Below, one piece after another: positions 51,486 through 59,954 of a stretch of DNA of 64,000 nucleotides (its first letter is position 1; each line of letters opens with the position of its first letter). The notes under the pieces are model-generated. The model was not told the origin of the DNA. It did no database searches and was given only the letters and a program-made list of their open reading frames with translations. This DNA comes from Sphingobium cyanobacteriorum. Its GTDB lineage: Bacteria > Pseudomonadota > Alphaproteobacteria > Sphingomonadales > Sphingomonadaceae. The translations under genes and the position numbers were made by a program. The stretch lies in assembly GCF_030580935.1 (NCBI RefSeq), contig NZ_JAUQOM010000007.1:154658-218657 (forward strand), written 5' to 3'.

Positions 51486-53459
51486 CTACAGCTCGATTCC
51501 GTCGCCGGGATCGAGCGATGCCTGACGCGCAATGCCCTGCATCCTGCGGCGCACGGCCGCGTGCCGGGACGCGTCGTCCTGCTCGTCGTCGACGATCGAA
51601 AACTCCTGCGCAGCAGGCGCTGGGGTTTCCGGCACGATGGCGACATGCTCCGGCAGCTCGGGCTCGCGGCGCAGCCCGCCATTGGCAGCGTCCTGGGCAT
51701 CGCGGACGATGCGCGCGACCTGCTTCGGATCGGCGGATGCCTGCCGCCCGCTCCAGTCATCGGGCCTCACCCTGGCAGCCTCCGGCGCGGGCGCCGACGC
51801 AATCCGCTCGGACAGGCGGCGATCCTGATAGTAACGGGCCTTCTTCGCCCGGATCGGATGGACACCCGCCACCATGACGATCTCGTCGTCGGGCGGGAGT
51901 TGCATCACCTCGCCGGGGGTGAGGAGCTGGCGGGCCGTCTCGGACCGCGACACCATCAAGTGCCCGAGCCACGGCGACAGGCGATGGCCGGCATAGTTCT
52001 TCATTGCCCGCATCTCGGTGGCGGTGCCGAGCGCATCCGACACGCGCTTGGCGGTGCGCTCGTCGTTGGTGGCGAAGCTCACGCGGACATGGCAGTTGTC
52101 GAGGATCGCGTTGTTCGGGCCGTAAGCCTTTTCGATCTGATTGAGCGACTGCGCGATCAGGAATGCCTTGAGGCCGTAGCCCGCCATGAACGCCAGGGCG
52201 GACTCGAAGAAGTCGAGCCGGCCGAGCGCCGGAAACTCGTCGAGCATCAACAACACGCGATGGCGGTTGCCCTTCGGGGTCAGCTCCTCGGTCAGGCGGC
52301 GCCCGATCTGGTTGAGGATGAGGCGGATGAGCGGCTTGGTGCGGGAGATGTCGCTGGGCGGCACGACCAGATACAATGTCGCCGGCCGATCGCCCTCGAC
52401 CAGATCCGCTATGCGCCATTGGCAGGCTCGCGTAACCTCGGCCACGACGGGATCGCGGTAGAGGCCGAGAAACGACATGGCGGTGCTGAGCACGCCCGAT
52501 CGCTCGTTGTCAGACTTGTTCAACAACTCGCGCGCGGCCGAAGCAACGACGGGATGCGCGCCTGCTTCGCCGAGGTGCGGCGTCGCCATCATCGCGGCCA
52601 GCGTTTGCTCGATCGTGCGCGCCGGGTCCGAGAGGAATCCGGCGACGCCGGCCAGGGTCTTGTCCCCCTCGGCATAGAGGACGTGGAGGATCGCGCCGAC
52701 CAGCAAGCTATGACTCGTTTTTTCCCAGTGGTTTCGGCGCTCCAGCGAGCCTTCGGGATCGACCAGAACGTCGGCGACATTCTGCACGTCGCGCACTTCC
52801 CATTGGCCGCGCCGCACCTCCAGCAACGGGTTGTAGGCGGCCGACTCGGCGTTGGTCGGATCGAACAGCAGCACGCGGCCGTGCCGCGCCCGGAAGCCGG
52901 CGGTGAGCGTCCAGTTCTCGCCCTTGATGTCGTGGACGATTGCGGAGGCCGGCCAGGTCAACAGCGACGGCACGACCAAGCCGACGCCCTTACCCGAACG
53001 GGTCGGGGCGAAGCACAGCACATGCTCGGGACCGTCATGGCGGAGATAGTCGCGGGCGAGCCGGCCAAGCACTACGCCGTTCGGCCCGAGCAGCCCCGCC
53101 GCGCGCACCTCCCGCTCGCTCGCCCAGCGAGCCGAGCCATAGGTCTCGGCGTTCTTCAGCTCGCGCGCGCGCCACACCGACATGCCGATGGCGACCGCGA
53201 TCGACGCGAACCCGCCGGACACAGCGATATAGGCGCCCGTCAGGAATATGCGGGGCGCATAGGCGTCGAAGCTGAACCACCACCAGAAGAAAGCCGGCGG
53301 CGGATAAACCCGCCAGCCGAACACCTCGAACCAAGGCGGCCCCAGCTCGGGCTGATAGGCGAGCGCGGCGGCTGTCCACTGCGTCGCGCCCCACACCCCG
53401 GCGAGCACGGTCAGGAACACGATGATGATCTGGCCCCAGAGTATCTTGGTCGCGGACAT
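51486..53459 (-). CDS. traG: Type IV coupling protein TraG (VirD4-like)
   Basis: 657 residues from ATG 53459 (AGGAGA site). N-terminal membrane helices (ILWGQIIIVFLTVLAGVWG and IFLTGAYIAVSGGFASIAVA) anchor the cytoplasmic ATPase. Walker A lies in CFAPTRSGKGVGLVVPSLL and Walker B in VLLMLDEFPALGRLDFFES. It brings the relaxase-DNA complex to the mating channel. Directly upstream is the relaxase gene, 14 bases away. Confidence 0.96.
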   Translation of the reverse strand: MSATKILWGQIIIVFLTVLAGVWGATQWTAAALAYQPELGPPWFEVFGWRVYPPPAFFWWWFSFDAYAPRIFLTGAYIAVSGGFASIAVAIGMSVWRARELKNAETYGSARWASEREVRAAGLLGPNGVVLGRLARDYLRHDGPEHVLCFAPTRSGKGVGLVVPSLLTWPASAIVHDIKGENWTLTAGFRARHGRVLLFDPTNAESAAYNPLLEVRRGQWEVRDVQNVADVLVDPEGSLERRNHWEKTSHSLLVGAILHVLYAEGDKTLAGVAGFLSDPARTIEQTLAAMMATPHLGEAGAHPVVASAARELLNKSDNERSGVLSTAMSFLGLYRDPVVAEVTRACQWRIADLVEGDRPATLYLVVPPSDISRTKPLIRLILNQIGRRLTEELTPKGNRHRVLLMLDEFPALGRLDFFESALAFMAGYGLKAFLIAQSLNQIEKAYGPNNAILDNCHVRVSFATNDERTAKRVSDALGTATEMRAMKNYAGHRLSPWLGHLMVSRSETARQLLTPGEVMQLPPDDEIVMVAGVHPIRAKKARYYQDRRLSERIASAPAPEAARVRPDDWSGRQASADPKQVARIVRDAQDAANGGLRREPELPEHVAIVPETPAPAAQEFSIVDDEQDDASRHAAVRRRMQGIARQASLDPGDGIEL

Positions 53460-53473
53460 GGAGGTCTCCTGAT

Positions 53474-55234
53474 TTAGATGCCGAGGCCGCGCTCGCGGCC
53501 CAGCGTCCAGTCGATGCCGCCGCCGGCGCGGACGACGCCCGACACCTGACGGCCGAGTTGCTGTTCGAGGGTGCTGGCCCACGGCACGAGCCGGAAGCCG
53601 AGCCCATCGTCGATCATGACGAAGCGGCCAGACGCGAGCGCGAGGCGCTGGCGCACGACGCCGGCGATCTTCTCGCCGGAGCCGGCGGGCCGATAAGCAA
53701 GCCCGGTCTCGCCCGCGACCTTCGCGCCAACCGCGTCCAGCTCGCGCTTGCGGAGCGTGTCGAGCATCCCGCGCTCGAACACCGTCCGCTCGCCGAACCT
53801 GCGCGCCAGCCCTTCCTTGACGAGATGGTCGGTGCGCGCGTCCATCGCGCGCCGCACCTCGGCGCCGAACCCGCCGTCCGCAACGCTGGCGCCGCGCTCG
53901 ATCAGGCGGTGGTCAAGCCAGGTCGCGCCGGGCGCCCTAATCTGCGCGGCGAGGTCGAGGTCGGACCGCGTGACGAGAACCAACGTCGGCTTCGCCTCGC
54001 CGGCCCGTCCGATAGCGCGCAGCTCGACGATGCCGCCGAGCTTGGGGCTGTGCTCCAGCGCCTCGATGCCGGGCAGCCGGACATGGTGGGTGCGGCCATC
54101 GGTACCGTCGATCACGGCATAGGCCGTGCCGGTCAGTTCGTCGTGCAGGCCCTTGTCGATCAACCTGCCGGCGACTGGCTTCTCCGGCGCGCTGGTGACG
54201 ACGGCGTAGCTGTCGAGCGGCCGGTCCTGCCCCCGATCCTTGAGCGCCGCGCCGATCGTGCGGATGATGTCGCCGCGCGCGCCCAGCTCGCGCAGCTTCG
54301 CCGCCGCACCTTCCGCGACCGCCCACTGGCCGGTATCCCCTTCGGCTGCGAGCCCCATCGTCTCCAAGTGCTGCAAGCGCCCGACCATCAAACGGCGGAG
54401 CCGCTGATCGTCCGGGCCGGGGCGCTCGGGGCGTAGGTCAATCACGCCCAGCTCGTCGGCGGAACGCTGGATCTCGGTATCGAGCCGGGTCCAGCGTTCC
54501 GCCGTCAGCTCACGGTCGAGCGCGCGCTGCACCTCATGTTCGGGCTTCGGCCCAAGCTCGGCGAAGGCCAAGTCTTGCGCGCGCGCGCGGAGATTGTGGC
54601 TGATGTATTCGCGGGAGATGACGAGATCGGCGCCCTGATCGGTAACGCCGCGCACAAGCAGATGGACGTGCGGATTGTCGGTGTTCCAGTGGTCGACCGC
54701 GACCCAATCGAGCCGCGTGCCCAGGTCGGCCTCCATCTGCCGCATCAGGTCGCGGATGTATTCGCGCAGGTCGGTCAGCTCGGCGGCGTCCTCGGGCGAC
54801 ACGATGACCCGGAAATGGTGCCGGTCATCCTTGCATCGCTCGGTGAAACCGCGATCGTCGGCGTTGTCGCCGGCCGCGTCGAACATGCGCGTCGGCGAGC
54901 CGTCACGGGTGACGCCTTCGCGCTTCAAATAAGAGACGTGCGCGGACAGCGGCGCCGAGCGCCGGCCACCCCGGCTGCGGGTGGTCACGGGCAGCATCTT
55001 GACCATTACGCGGCGGCCCGAGCCGAACAGGCGGCTGCGGGCGAACGCCGTGCGTCCCCGCCCGAAGGTGGATTGCGCGCCACGGCGCGCTCCGCTGGCG
55101 CCGCCGCGCCGGCCGCCGCTATGGATCGCGGCGACCCGCAACACCTCGGCGACCAGGCCGCGGGCATTGCGGCCCTGCGCCTTACTGCGCTTGGCCTTAC
55201 CCGGCCGGACGCGGGACTCGCTGTCCTCGCTCAC
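53474..55234 (-). CDS. DUF3363 relaxase (VirD2/RlxS-like, MOBP)
   Basis: 586 residues from GTG 55234; a longer frame to 55348 exists but adds unconserved sequence. The candidate nicking tyrosine is Y102 (HVSYLKREGVTRDG). The metal-binding histidines appear in HHFRVIVSPEDA (139-140) and DHWNTDNPHVHLLVRG (182, 189, 191). The DUF3363 C-terminal region follows (ISREYISHNLRARAQDLAF). It should nick at oriT and pilot the strand into the recipient. A nic-like motif lies about 160 bases upstream. Confidence 0.92.
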   Translation of the reverse strand: MSEDSESRVRPGKAKRSKAQGRNARGLVAEVLRVAAIHSGGRRGGASGARRGAQSTFGRGRTAFARSRLFGSGRRVMVKMLPVTTRSRGGRRSAPLSAHVSYLKREGVTRDGSPTRMFDAAGDNADDRGFTERCKDDRHHFRVIVSPEDAAELTDLREYIRDLMRQMEADLGTRLDWVAVDHWNTDNPHVHLLVRGVTDQGADLVISREYISHNLRARAQDLAFAELGPKPEHEVQRALDRELTAERWTRLDTEIQRSADELGVIDLRPERPGPDDQRLRRLMVGRLQHLETMGLAAEGDTGQWAVAEGAAAKLRELGARGDIIRTIGAALKDRGQDRPLDSYAVVTSAPEKPVAGRLIDKGLHDELTGTAYAVIDGTDGRTHHVRLPGIEALEHSPKLGGIVELRAIGRAGEAKPTLVLVTRSDLDLAAQIRAPGATWLDHRLIERGASVADGGFGAEVRRAMDARTDHLVKEGLARRFGERTVFERGMLDTLRKRELDAVGAKVAGETGLAYRPAGSGEKIAGVVRQRLALASGRFVMIDDGLGFRLVPWASTLEQQLGRQVSGVVRAGGGIDWTLGRERGLGI

Positions 55235-55349
55235 GGCCGGGCCGCTTTCGGGCGAAAATGGCCTGTGGTGCCATTCGACGCGTTGTTTTTGCTGACTTTT
55301 CCCTTCCGCACGGCACGCGCGCCGACCGACGCCCCCGCGTGAAGCCACG

Positions 55350-55400
55350 GAAAAGCCATGGCTTTTCGGCTGAACGGGGCACTGCTTATATCTTGCCCTC
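55350..55400 (+). promoter_or_regulatory. Candidate origin of transfer (MOBP-type nic region)
   Basis: An inverted repeat GAAAAGCC-AT-GGCTTTTC (55350-55367) is followed 20 bases later by TATATCTTGCCC (55387-55398), close to the MOBP nic consensus (YATCYTG then C/T; RP4 CTATCCTG-CCC, R64 CATCTTG). The cut would fall between 55395 and 55396. The hairpin-then-nic order and the place just upstream of the relaxase gene match RP4-like oriT regions. The rest of 55235-55472 has no gene. Confidence 0.5.
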
Positions 55401-55472
55401 GTCTGCCCCTGCCGTTCTTCTCCTCCCCAGCGATCTTACTGCTTCGGAAAGATGAAGGGGGCGACTGGCCGA

Positions 55473-56384
55473 TCATTGCGGTCGGCCCGCGCGGGCGCGG
55501 GACACGAACAGCGTGTCGCGCGGTTCATTGGCGGACGGATCGGTAGCGCGAACGCCGACAGATGTCGGCCGGTCTATTGGCAGCTCGGACGCGGCTTCTT
55601 CGCCGCCCGACTTCCCGGCGACAGCTTCCGAAGCGGCGCTGGCGGCGCGGACGAATAGCGCCGCACGACGCCATGCGAACGGATCACGCGCGGCAGTGGC
55701 CGCCACTTCCACCGCGCCCGATTGGCCGGTGATCGGTGCGAGCTGGGCGAGATAGCCGACGGTCTCAGCGGGCAGCGGACGGCCGCGCGACAGGTAATCG
55801 TCGTAGCGGCCCGGTCCCGCATTATAGGCCGCCAGCATCGCGCTGGCATTGCCGTAGCGGTCATGCATCTCGCGCAGATAGGCCGCGCCCGCCATGATGT
55901 TGTCGCGCACGTTGAACGGATCGGGGCCTAGGCCGTAGTGGGCGCGAAGACCGGCCCAGGTCGCGGGCATGATCTGCATCACGCCCATCGCCCCGGCCGG
56001 CGAGACCGCGCGTGAAACGCCGCGGCTCTCGACACGCATTACCGCCCAAATCCAAGCCTCGGGGATGCCGAACCGCCGCGCGGCATCGGCAACATGACCG
56101 GCATATGGGTGGACCGCCGATGATCGTGCGGCTGGCATATCCTGTGCCATCGCCGGGGCAGACATAGCGCCGCCGGACAGCAGGACGACGGCAACGGCGA
56201 CCGCGGATCCGACTCCGCTCCGCCGCCAGCCTGCCAGCGTGCTCGCTGCGGTAAAGGGTGCGCGCGAAGCGCCGGCCGTTGGCCGCCCTTGACCTTCGCT
56301 GCGCGCCCCGGCCGGCCTGCGACCGAGCGGGGCGGAGGGATGAGACGGTCTTCCCGCGAACAAAGGGATGAAGATGAAGCGCAC
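55473..56384 (-). CDS. Lytic transglycosylase of the conjugation module
   Basis: 303 residues from GTG 56384 (AGGA inside the previous gene's end, 8 bases upstream). A Pro/Arg-rich N-terminus and one hydrophobic segment (VGSAVAVAVVLLSGGAMSAP) precede the SLT domain: catalytic Glu in WAVMRVESRGVSRAVSPAGA, then GVMQIMPATWAGLR and MLAAYNAGPGRYDDYLSRG. It opens the peptidoglycan for the mating channel (VirB1-like). The C-terminal 90 residues are low-complexity. Confidence 0.9.
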   Translation of the reverse strand: MRFIFIPLFAGRPSHPSAPLGRRPAGARSEGQGRPTAGASRAPFTAASTLAGWRRSGVGSAVAVAVVLLSGGAMSAPAMAQDMPAARSSAVHPYAGHVADAARRFGIPEAWIWAVMRVESRGVSRAVSPAGAMGVMQIMPATWAGLRAHYGLGPDPFNVRDNIMAGAAYLREMHDRYGNASAMLAAYNAGPGRYDDYLSRGRPLPAETVGYLAQLAPITGQSGAVEVAATAARDPFAWRRAALFVRAASAASEAVAGKSGGEEAASELPIDRPTSVGVRATDPSANEPRDTLFVSRARAGRPQ

Positions 56385-56388
56385 GGGC

Positions 56389-56721
56389 TCAGTCCTGCTC
56401 GCGCGACTTCGGCTGGCGGTTCCAGCGCAGCGACCAGGCCGACCTGTCGTTGCCGTTCTGGAACAGCGCGGCGCGTATCGGCTGCGCGAAGGCGGGGTCG
56501 TCGATGCGCAGCGAGACGTAATCCCCGGCGCGCTCGCCGTTCTCGTTCCAGCCGGCGCCGATTTCCGGCCCTTCGCTGTCGCCGCGGTGAACGCGCCAGT
56601 CCGGCGCCTTGTCGGCGTCGCTCTGCTCGGCAGGAACGATCGAGATACGGATGTCGAGTGTCGCCGTCTCGATGATACCTTCGTAGCCATTGGCGGTGCG
56701 GAAGAAGCTGCCGATCTGCAT
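56389..56721 (-). CDS. DUF736 protein, copy 1
   Basis: 110 residues: IGSFFRTANGYEGIIETATL, ISIVPAEQSDADKAPDWRVH, EIGAGWNENGERAGDYVSL. DUF736 proteins are common in alphaproteobacterial integrative elements and large plasmids; the beta-rich fold has no assigned function. It lies between traF and the transglycosylase in the operon. A second, more divergent copy is at 61086-61385. Confidence 0.9.
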   Translation of the reverse strand: MQIGSFFRTANGYEGIIETATLDIRISIVPAEQSDADKAPDWRVHRGDSEGPEIGAGWNENGERAGDYVSLRIDDPAFAQPIRAALFQNGNDRSAWSLRWNRQPKSREQD

Positions 56722-56757
56722 GATGATCTCCTTTGAGTTGGCGGTCGGGAAAGCGGG

Positions 56758-57303
56758 TCAGCGCCAGTTGAGCGGCGCGTCGGGGGTGTCGCGAGTGAGG
56801 ATCGGGATGGCGCGGCCGAGCACGGCCGAGGCCGGCAGCGAACCGAAATAGCGACCGTCCATGCTGTCGGCGTGGTCGGGGTTGAGCATCAGCAACTCGC
56901 CGGCGCGCAGCGTTCGGCAGCCTTGCCAGACCGGCAGAGGGCGGCCCCGGCCGTCACGCTGCCGGGCGACGACAACGGGCCGCCCATCGACGCTCACTAC
57001 CGCGTTGATGCTGCACACGATCTGGCCCGGCCGCGCCGCGACATGCTTCAGCAGCGGCACGCGCTCGCCGAGATAGCCGCGCTCCGCGAGCCATTGCGCC
57101 AGCTTCGGTGGCGGTGTCACGGCGACCAAAACCCCGTTCGGCGGATCGGGAAGCGGCTCGATCCGATAAAGCCCGATCGGCGCGCTCGCGCTGGCGTTCC
57201 AGACGACGCGCGGCAGCGGGTCGAGCGCCGCAATCGTGGCGAACGACGCGCCGAACAGCGACGCGACGCAGACCGTCGCAAGGGCCCCTCCACGGCGCGT
57301 CAT
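56758..57303 (-). CDS. traF: TraF-type S26 signal peptidase
   Basis: 181 residues. A hydrophobic N-terminus (LATVCVASLFGASFATIAAL) is followed by the S26 elements: Ser40 in NASASAPIGLYRI and Lys86 in RVPLLKHVAARPGQIVC, then LMLNPDHADSMDGRYFGSLP. In RP4 the homologue processes the TrbC pilin. Overlaps the DUF2840 stop by four bases. Confidence 0.92.
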   Translation of the reverse strand: MTRRGGALATVCVASLFGASFATIAALDPLPRVVWNASASAPIGLYRIEPLPDPPNGVLVAVTPPPKLAQWLAERGYLGERVPLLKHVAARPGQIVCSINAVVSVDGRPVVVARQRDGRGRPLPVWQGCRTLRAGELLMLNPDHADSMDGRYFGSLPASAVLGRAIPILTRDTPDAPLNWR

Positions 57304-57806
57304 CCTTCGATTTCCCGGCGCTTGAGCCAGGCGCGATGACGCTCCAGCGTATAGGGGCGCGGCTGATGTCCGGCGGCGATACGGTTGGCGACGTGTCGCC
57401 AGTGGTCGGGCGCGGCGTCGCAGGGATCGACGCCGGCTGCTTCGGTCGCGTCGATCGCTGCAAGAACTTGCTGGACCTTGGGCCAGCCTTCAATCTTGAG
57501 CAGGATGTCACCGCCCGGCTGCACGCACGGCAGCGTCGTGAACGGCTCGCCGGCGCCCACCGCGCGCACGATGTCGATGCGCGAGCTGACCGTGCCGTAG
57601 TCGTTCGCCGCCCATCGGACGAACGCGAATATCGCTCCGGGACGGAAGCGGACGATGCGGCGGCGGCGATCGGCGATCTCGTCCGCCGCGACGCGGCCGA
57701 ACCTGATCCAATGCTCGATCCGCTTCTCGATCCACGTCAGCTCGACGCGGGTCATGCCGTCGTCAGACGGCTGGCGGTGGCGCATGGGCGACGGCGGGAC
57801 GGTCAT
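57300..57806 (-). CDS. DUF2840 protein
   Basis: 168 residues from ATG 57806, whose ATGA overlaps the stop of the AlpA-like gene; an ATG at 57755 matches the usual family start (TRVELTWIEKRIEHWIRFGR). The segment FRPGAIFAFVRWAANDYGTV is characteristic. It always occurs in the traF neighbourhood of such elements. The function is unknown. Confidence 0.88.
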   Translation of the reverse strand: MTVPPSPMRHRQPSDDGMTRVELTWIEKRIEHWIRFGRVAADEIADRRRRIVRFRPGAIFAFVRWAANDYGTVSSRIDIVRAVGAGEPFTTLPCVQPGGDILLKIEGWPKVQQVLAAIDATEAAGVDPCDAAPDHWRHVANRIAAGHQPRPYTLERHRAWLKRREIEG

Positions 57807-58069
57807 CGCCGGCTCCGGGCGATGGCGGAATCCGCGCGCGGCATGAGGTCGTCCTGCCCCGGATCGGAAGTCGAATGTTTGATGCCGATGTCGGCCCAGG
57901 CGCGCAGGTCATCGACCGAATAGACCACCCGGCCGCCGATCCGGCGGTATGCCGGGCCTGTCCCGAAATAGCGGTGTTTTTCGAGGGTGCGGCCGGACAG
58001 GCCGAGAAAGCGCGCGGCTTCCGGCGTTCGCAGGAAGCGGGGCGGCAGATTGGCGGGCGTATCGGACAA
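57803..58069 (-). CDS. AlpA-like helix-turn-helix regulator
   Basis: 88 residues from a TTG at 58069, which has AGGAG 8 bases upstream and the sequence LSDTPANLPPRFLRTPEAAR. The winged helix is RFLGLSGRTLEKHRYFGTGPAYRRIGGR and then VVYSVDDLRAWAD, typical of excisionase/AlpA proteins. It may regulate the downstream transfer genes or assist excision. First gene of the traF-relaxase transcript as far as can be seen. Confidence 0.85.
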   Translation of the reverse strand: MSDTPANLPPRFLRTPEAARFLGLSGRTLEKHRYFGTGPAYRRIGGRVVYSVDDLRAWADIGIKHSTSDPGQDDLMPRADSAIARSRR

Positions 58070-58198
58070 GTGAAGGCTCCTGCGGGCAGTGGCGGCAGGA
58101 GGCGTAATTGTCAGAAGGAAGGCGGCCGGGTGGGGTATGAAGATGTGCGGCTGCACGGATGCGACCACCCCCGTGGGGGCACTGCCCGAAGGGAACGG

Positions 58199-58982
58199 TC
58201 AGCGGATACGGAGGAGTTTGCGGTACTCCCCGTTCATCATAGTGATGCCGTCTCGGACCAGCCGGACCACGAACGAACGCGCGGAAGACATCTTCCAGTC
58301 GCTCGCGGACAATCGCACGGCCTCGTCGCGCCCCAGCGCGGTGGCGATCTCGCGATAGGTCGCACCGCCGTCGCGCAGGTCGAGCGCGCGGAGCATAAGG
58401 TCGAGCCGGGCAAGCCGGTAGGCGGTGAGCGGCCAGCCGCGCGGCAGCGGACCCGCCGCGCGACCGAGCAGACGGCGATGGAATCGCAGCAAGCTGGCGA
58501 TGCGGGTGAGGAAATCCTTGTCGAGCGGGATGACTGCTGCGAGCGGCCGGCCAGCCGTCGGGTCGCGCAGCCACAGCCGATGCTCTCCGGCTGCATCGGC
58601 GACAATGACATGGCGTCCGTCGATCCCGGCCAGATCGGCGAACAGCGCGCCGAGCGCGCGCGGATCGACCGGGGCGGCGGTCGCAAATCCCTCCGGTGCG
58701 GCGTCCAGGATGACCGTGACGGCGGTCAGTTCGGGGCGCCAGACAACCGGCTCTGACAGGTCATCCGGTGCCGTGGCGAAAGGACAACCCCCAGCGCCGC
58801 GCGAACGCCGACTCGGCGGCATTCTTCGTGACGGCGCCGCTCGCGATGCGCTCGCGCATCTGCGCATGTTCGGCGCGAAAGGTCTGGTTTCGCCGAAGGA
58901 ACTCGGCAGCTATGCCGGCGCGCCCGATCGCGTCGGACAGACTGCCGTCGCGTCGCTGGCGCCGGCGCTGTGGCGTCGGCAT
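58199..58982 (-). pseudogene. DUF6499/DUF2285 regulator split by a frame change
   Basis: The N-terminal frame (58982 to 58761, 73 codons) gives a DUF6499-like domain (IGRAGIAAEFLRRNQTFRAE, FARRWGLSFRHGTG). The C-terminal frame (to 58199) gives the DUF2285 domain (YRLARLDLMLRALDLRDGGATYREIA, SFVVRLVRDGITMM). The C-terminal frame has no good start codon of its own near the junction (58761-58785), and the family usually fuses both parts, from memory. A one-base insertion in the run TCCTTTCGCC would explain the break: WGLSF should continue ATAPDDLSEPVVWRPE. It may be inactive, or a programmed shift or two coupled genes. Confidence 0.65.
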
Positions 58983-59128
58983 TCCATCCTCCTAACCGCG
59001 TCTCGCGCGGATTTCAGGAAGCTCAGCGTCACCTGTTGAGTATTGGGCGAATAGCGCGAAGGCTGCGCTCTGCCATGCCGCGAAAGCTGTGCCGGAGATG
59101 AGCGAACGCAACCGAATTAGATTTAATC

Positions 59129-59401
59129 TTAACGCTTTAACGGTCGCTCGCATCCGAGCAGATGGGCATAGCCAACCTCGGTCATCCATCGCGCTCGCGC
59201 AAGATGACTGTCGTGCATTGTTTTTGCGCGGTGCGGTTCGGCGGCCGCATCGATGCCGAGAATACAGGCGGCGGCTTCGCGCCAGTCTGCGCCTTCGTCG
59301 GCAGCGTCGAGCAAGCGCAGATAATCGACCATATGGCTTTCGTCGTAGGCGGTGAGCTGCGATACGTCGGGCGCGCGATCTGCGAACTGGCTGGTGCTCA
59401 T
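59129..59401 (-). CDS. Small DUF2285-like DNA-binding-type protein
   Basis: 90 residues from ATG 59401 (GGAAG site). The core DESHMVDYLRLLDAADEGAD, WREAAACILGID and SHLARARWMTEVGYAHLL recurs in small proteins annotated as DNA-binding domain or DUF2285 in integrative elements of this type. The helical content and the nearby XRE repressor suggest a role in element control. Function not established. An AGATT/AATCT dyad overlaps its stop codon. Confidence 0.75.
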   Translation of the reverse strand: MSTSQFADRAPDVSQLTAYDESHMVDYLRLLDAADEGADWREAAACILGIDAAAEPHRAKTMHDSHLARARWMTEVGYAHLLGCERPLKR

Positions 59402-59538
59402 GGCGCTTCCGTCATGTCTATCGTTAACCAAGCTAGATCAAATATGGACGTCAAATAGGCGCAAATCTCGCATCGCTCGTTGCACCTTTGGCAGCGATGT
59501 CGGCGCGAGGCTGGCGATACACCTTATATGGGATAAAC

Positions 59539-59549
59539 CACATAATGTG
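59539..59549. promoter_or_regulatory. Candidate operator of the XRE repressor
   Basis: CACAT-A-ATGTG is a perfect 11-base dyad lying 20 bases upstream of the repressor start, between two divergent genes. Positioned as expected for an autoregulatory site. Confidence 0.5.
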
Positions 59550-59569
59550 TATCGTCCAGCTTGCGGCGC

Positions 59570-59797
59570 ATGGACATGCGCCGCCTCGTGGGACTCAACT
59601 TCGCCAAGCTGAGAAAGGATAAGGGCTTTACCCAGGAGCGCTTTGCCGAGACGTCCGGCTTTACCCAACAATATGTAAGCGATTTGGAGCGCGGTCGCCG
59701 CAATCCAACCGTAGTCACCTTGTTTCACTTGGCCTCGGCGCTTGGCGTCACGCCCGCCGATCTTCTCGCCGAACTCGATCCGTCCGAGCCTGATTAG
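59570..59797 (+). CDS. Small XRE-family repressor
   Basis: 75 residues from ATG 59570 (another ATG at 59576). Essentially only a helix-turn-helix: LVGLNFAKLRKDKGFTQERF, AETSGFTQQYVSDLERGRRN, LASALGVTPADLLAELDP. The only plus-strand gene between 41.3 and 62.8 kb. It probably controls the divergent minus-strand genes of the element, as small Cro/CI-like repressors do in ICEs. Confidence 0.88.
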   Translation: MDMRRLVGLNFAKLRKDKGFTQERFAETSGFTQQYVSDLERGRRNPTVVTLFHLASALGVTPADLLAELDPSEPD

Positions 59798-59918
59798 CTT
59801 CGCAGAATCTGAGCGCGAGCCGGGCGTCAGCCCGGCGAGCGCGATTGCGGCCGCGCGGACCTTGGGACGCGCGGCCGCCGCCGATCCAACGCAGCGGATC
59901 GGCGCGAAAATGGCAAAG

Positions 59919-59946
59919 CCGCAGGGCCGAACGTTCGGCCCTGCGG
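59919..59946. terminator. Terminator downstream of the DUF932 gene
   Basis: Perfect 28-base palindrome (arm CCGCAGGGCCGAAC, 14 bp) nine bases beyond the DUF932 stop on the minus strand, followed on that strand by TTTGCCATTTT. It also lies downstream of the convergent XRE gene and may serve both. Confidence 0.8.
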
Positions 59947-59954
59947 TGAAATGG

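Noticed and set aside
51561..53477. 638-codon plus-strand frame opposite traG
   Set aside because: Exact antisense of TraG, with no domain-like sequence and no ribosome binding site of note.
58166..58181. CCACCCCCGTGGGGG as a terminator of the DUF2285 gene
   Set aside because: The stem is short and GC-only with no T-run on the minus strand; it may be chance in GC-rich DNA.
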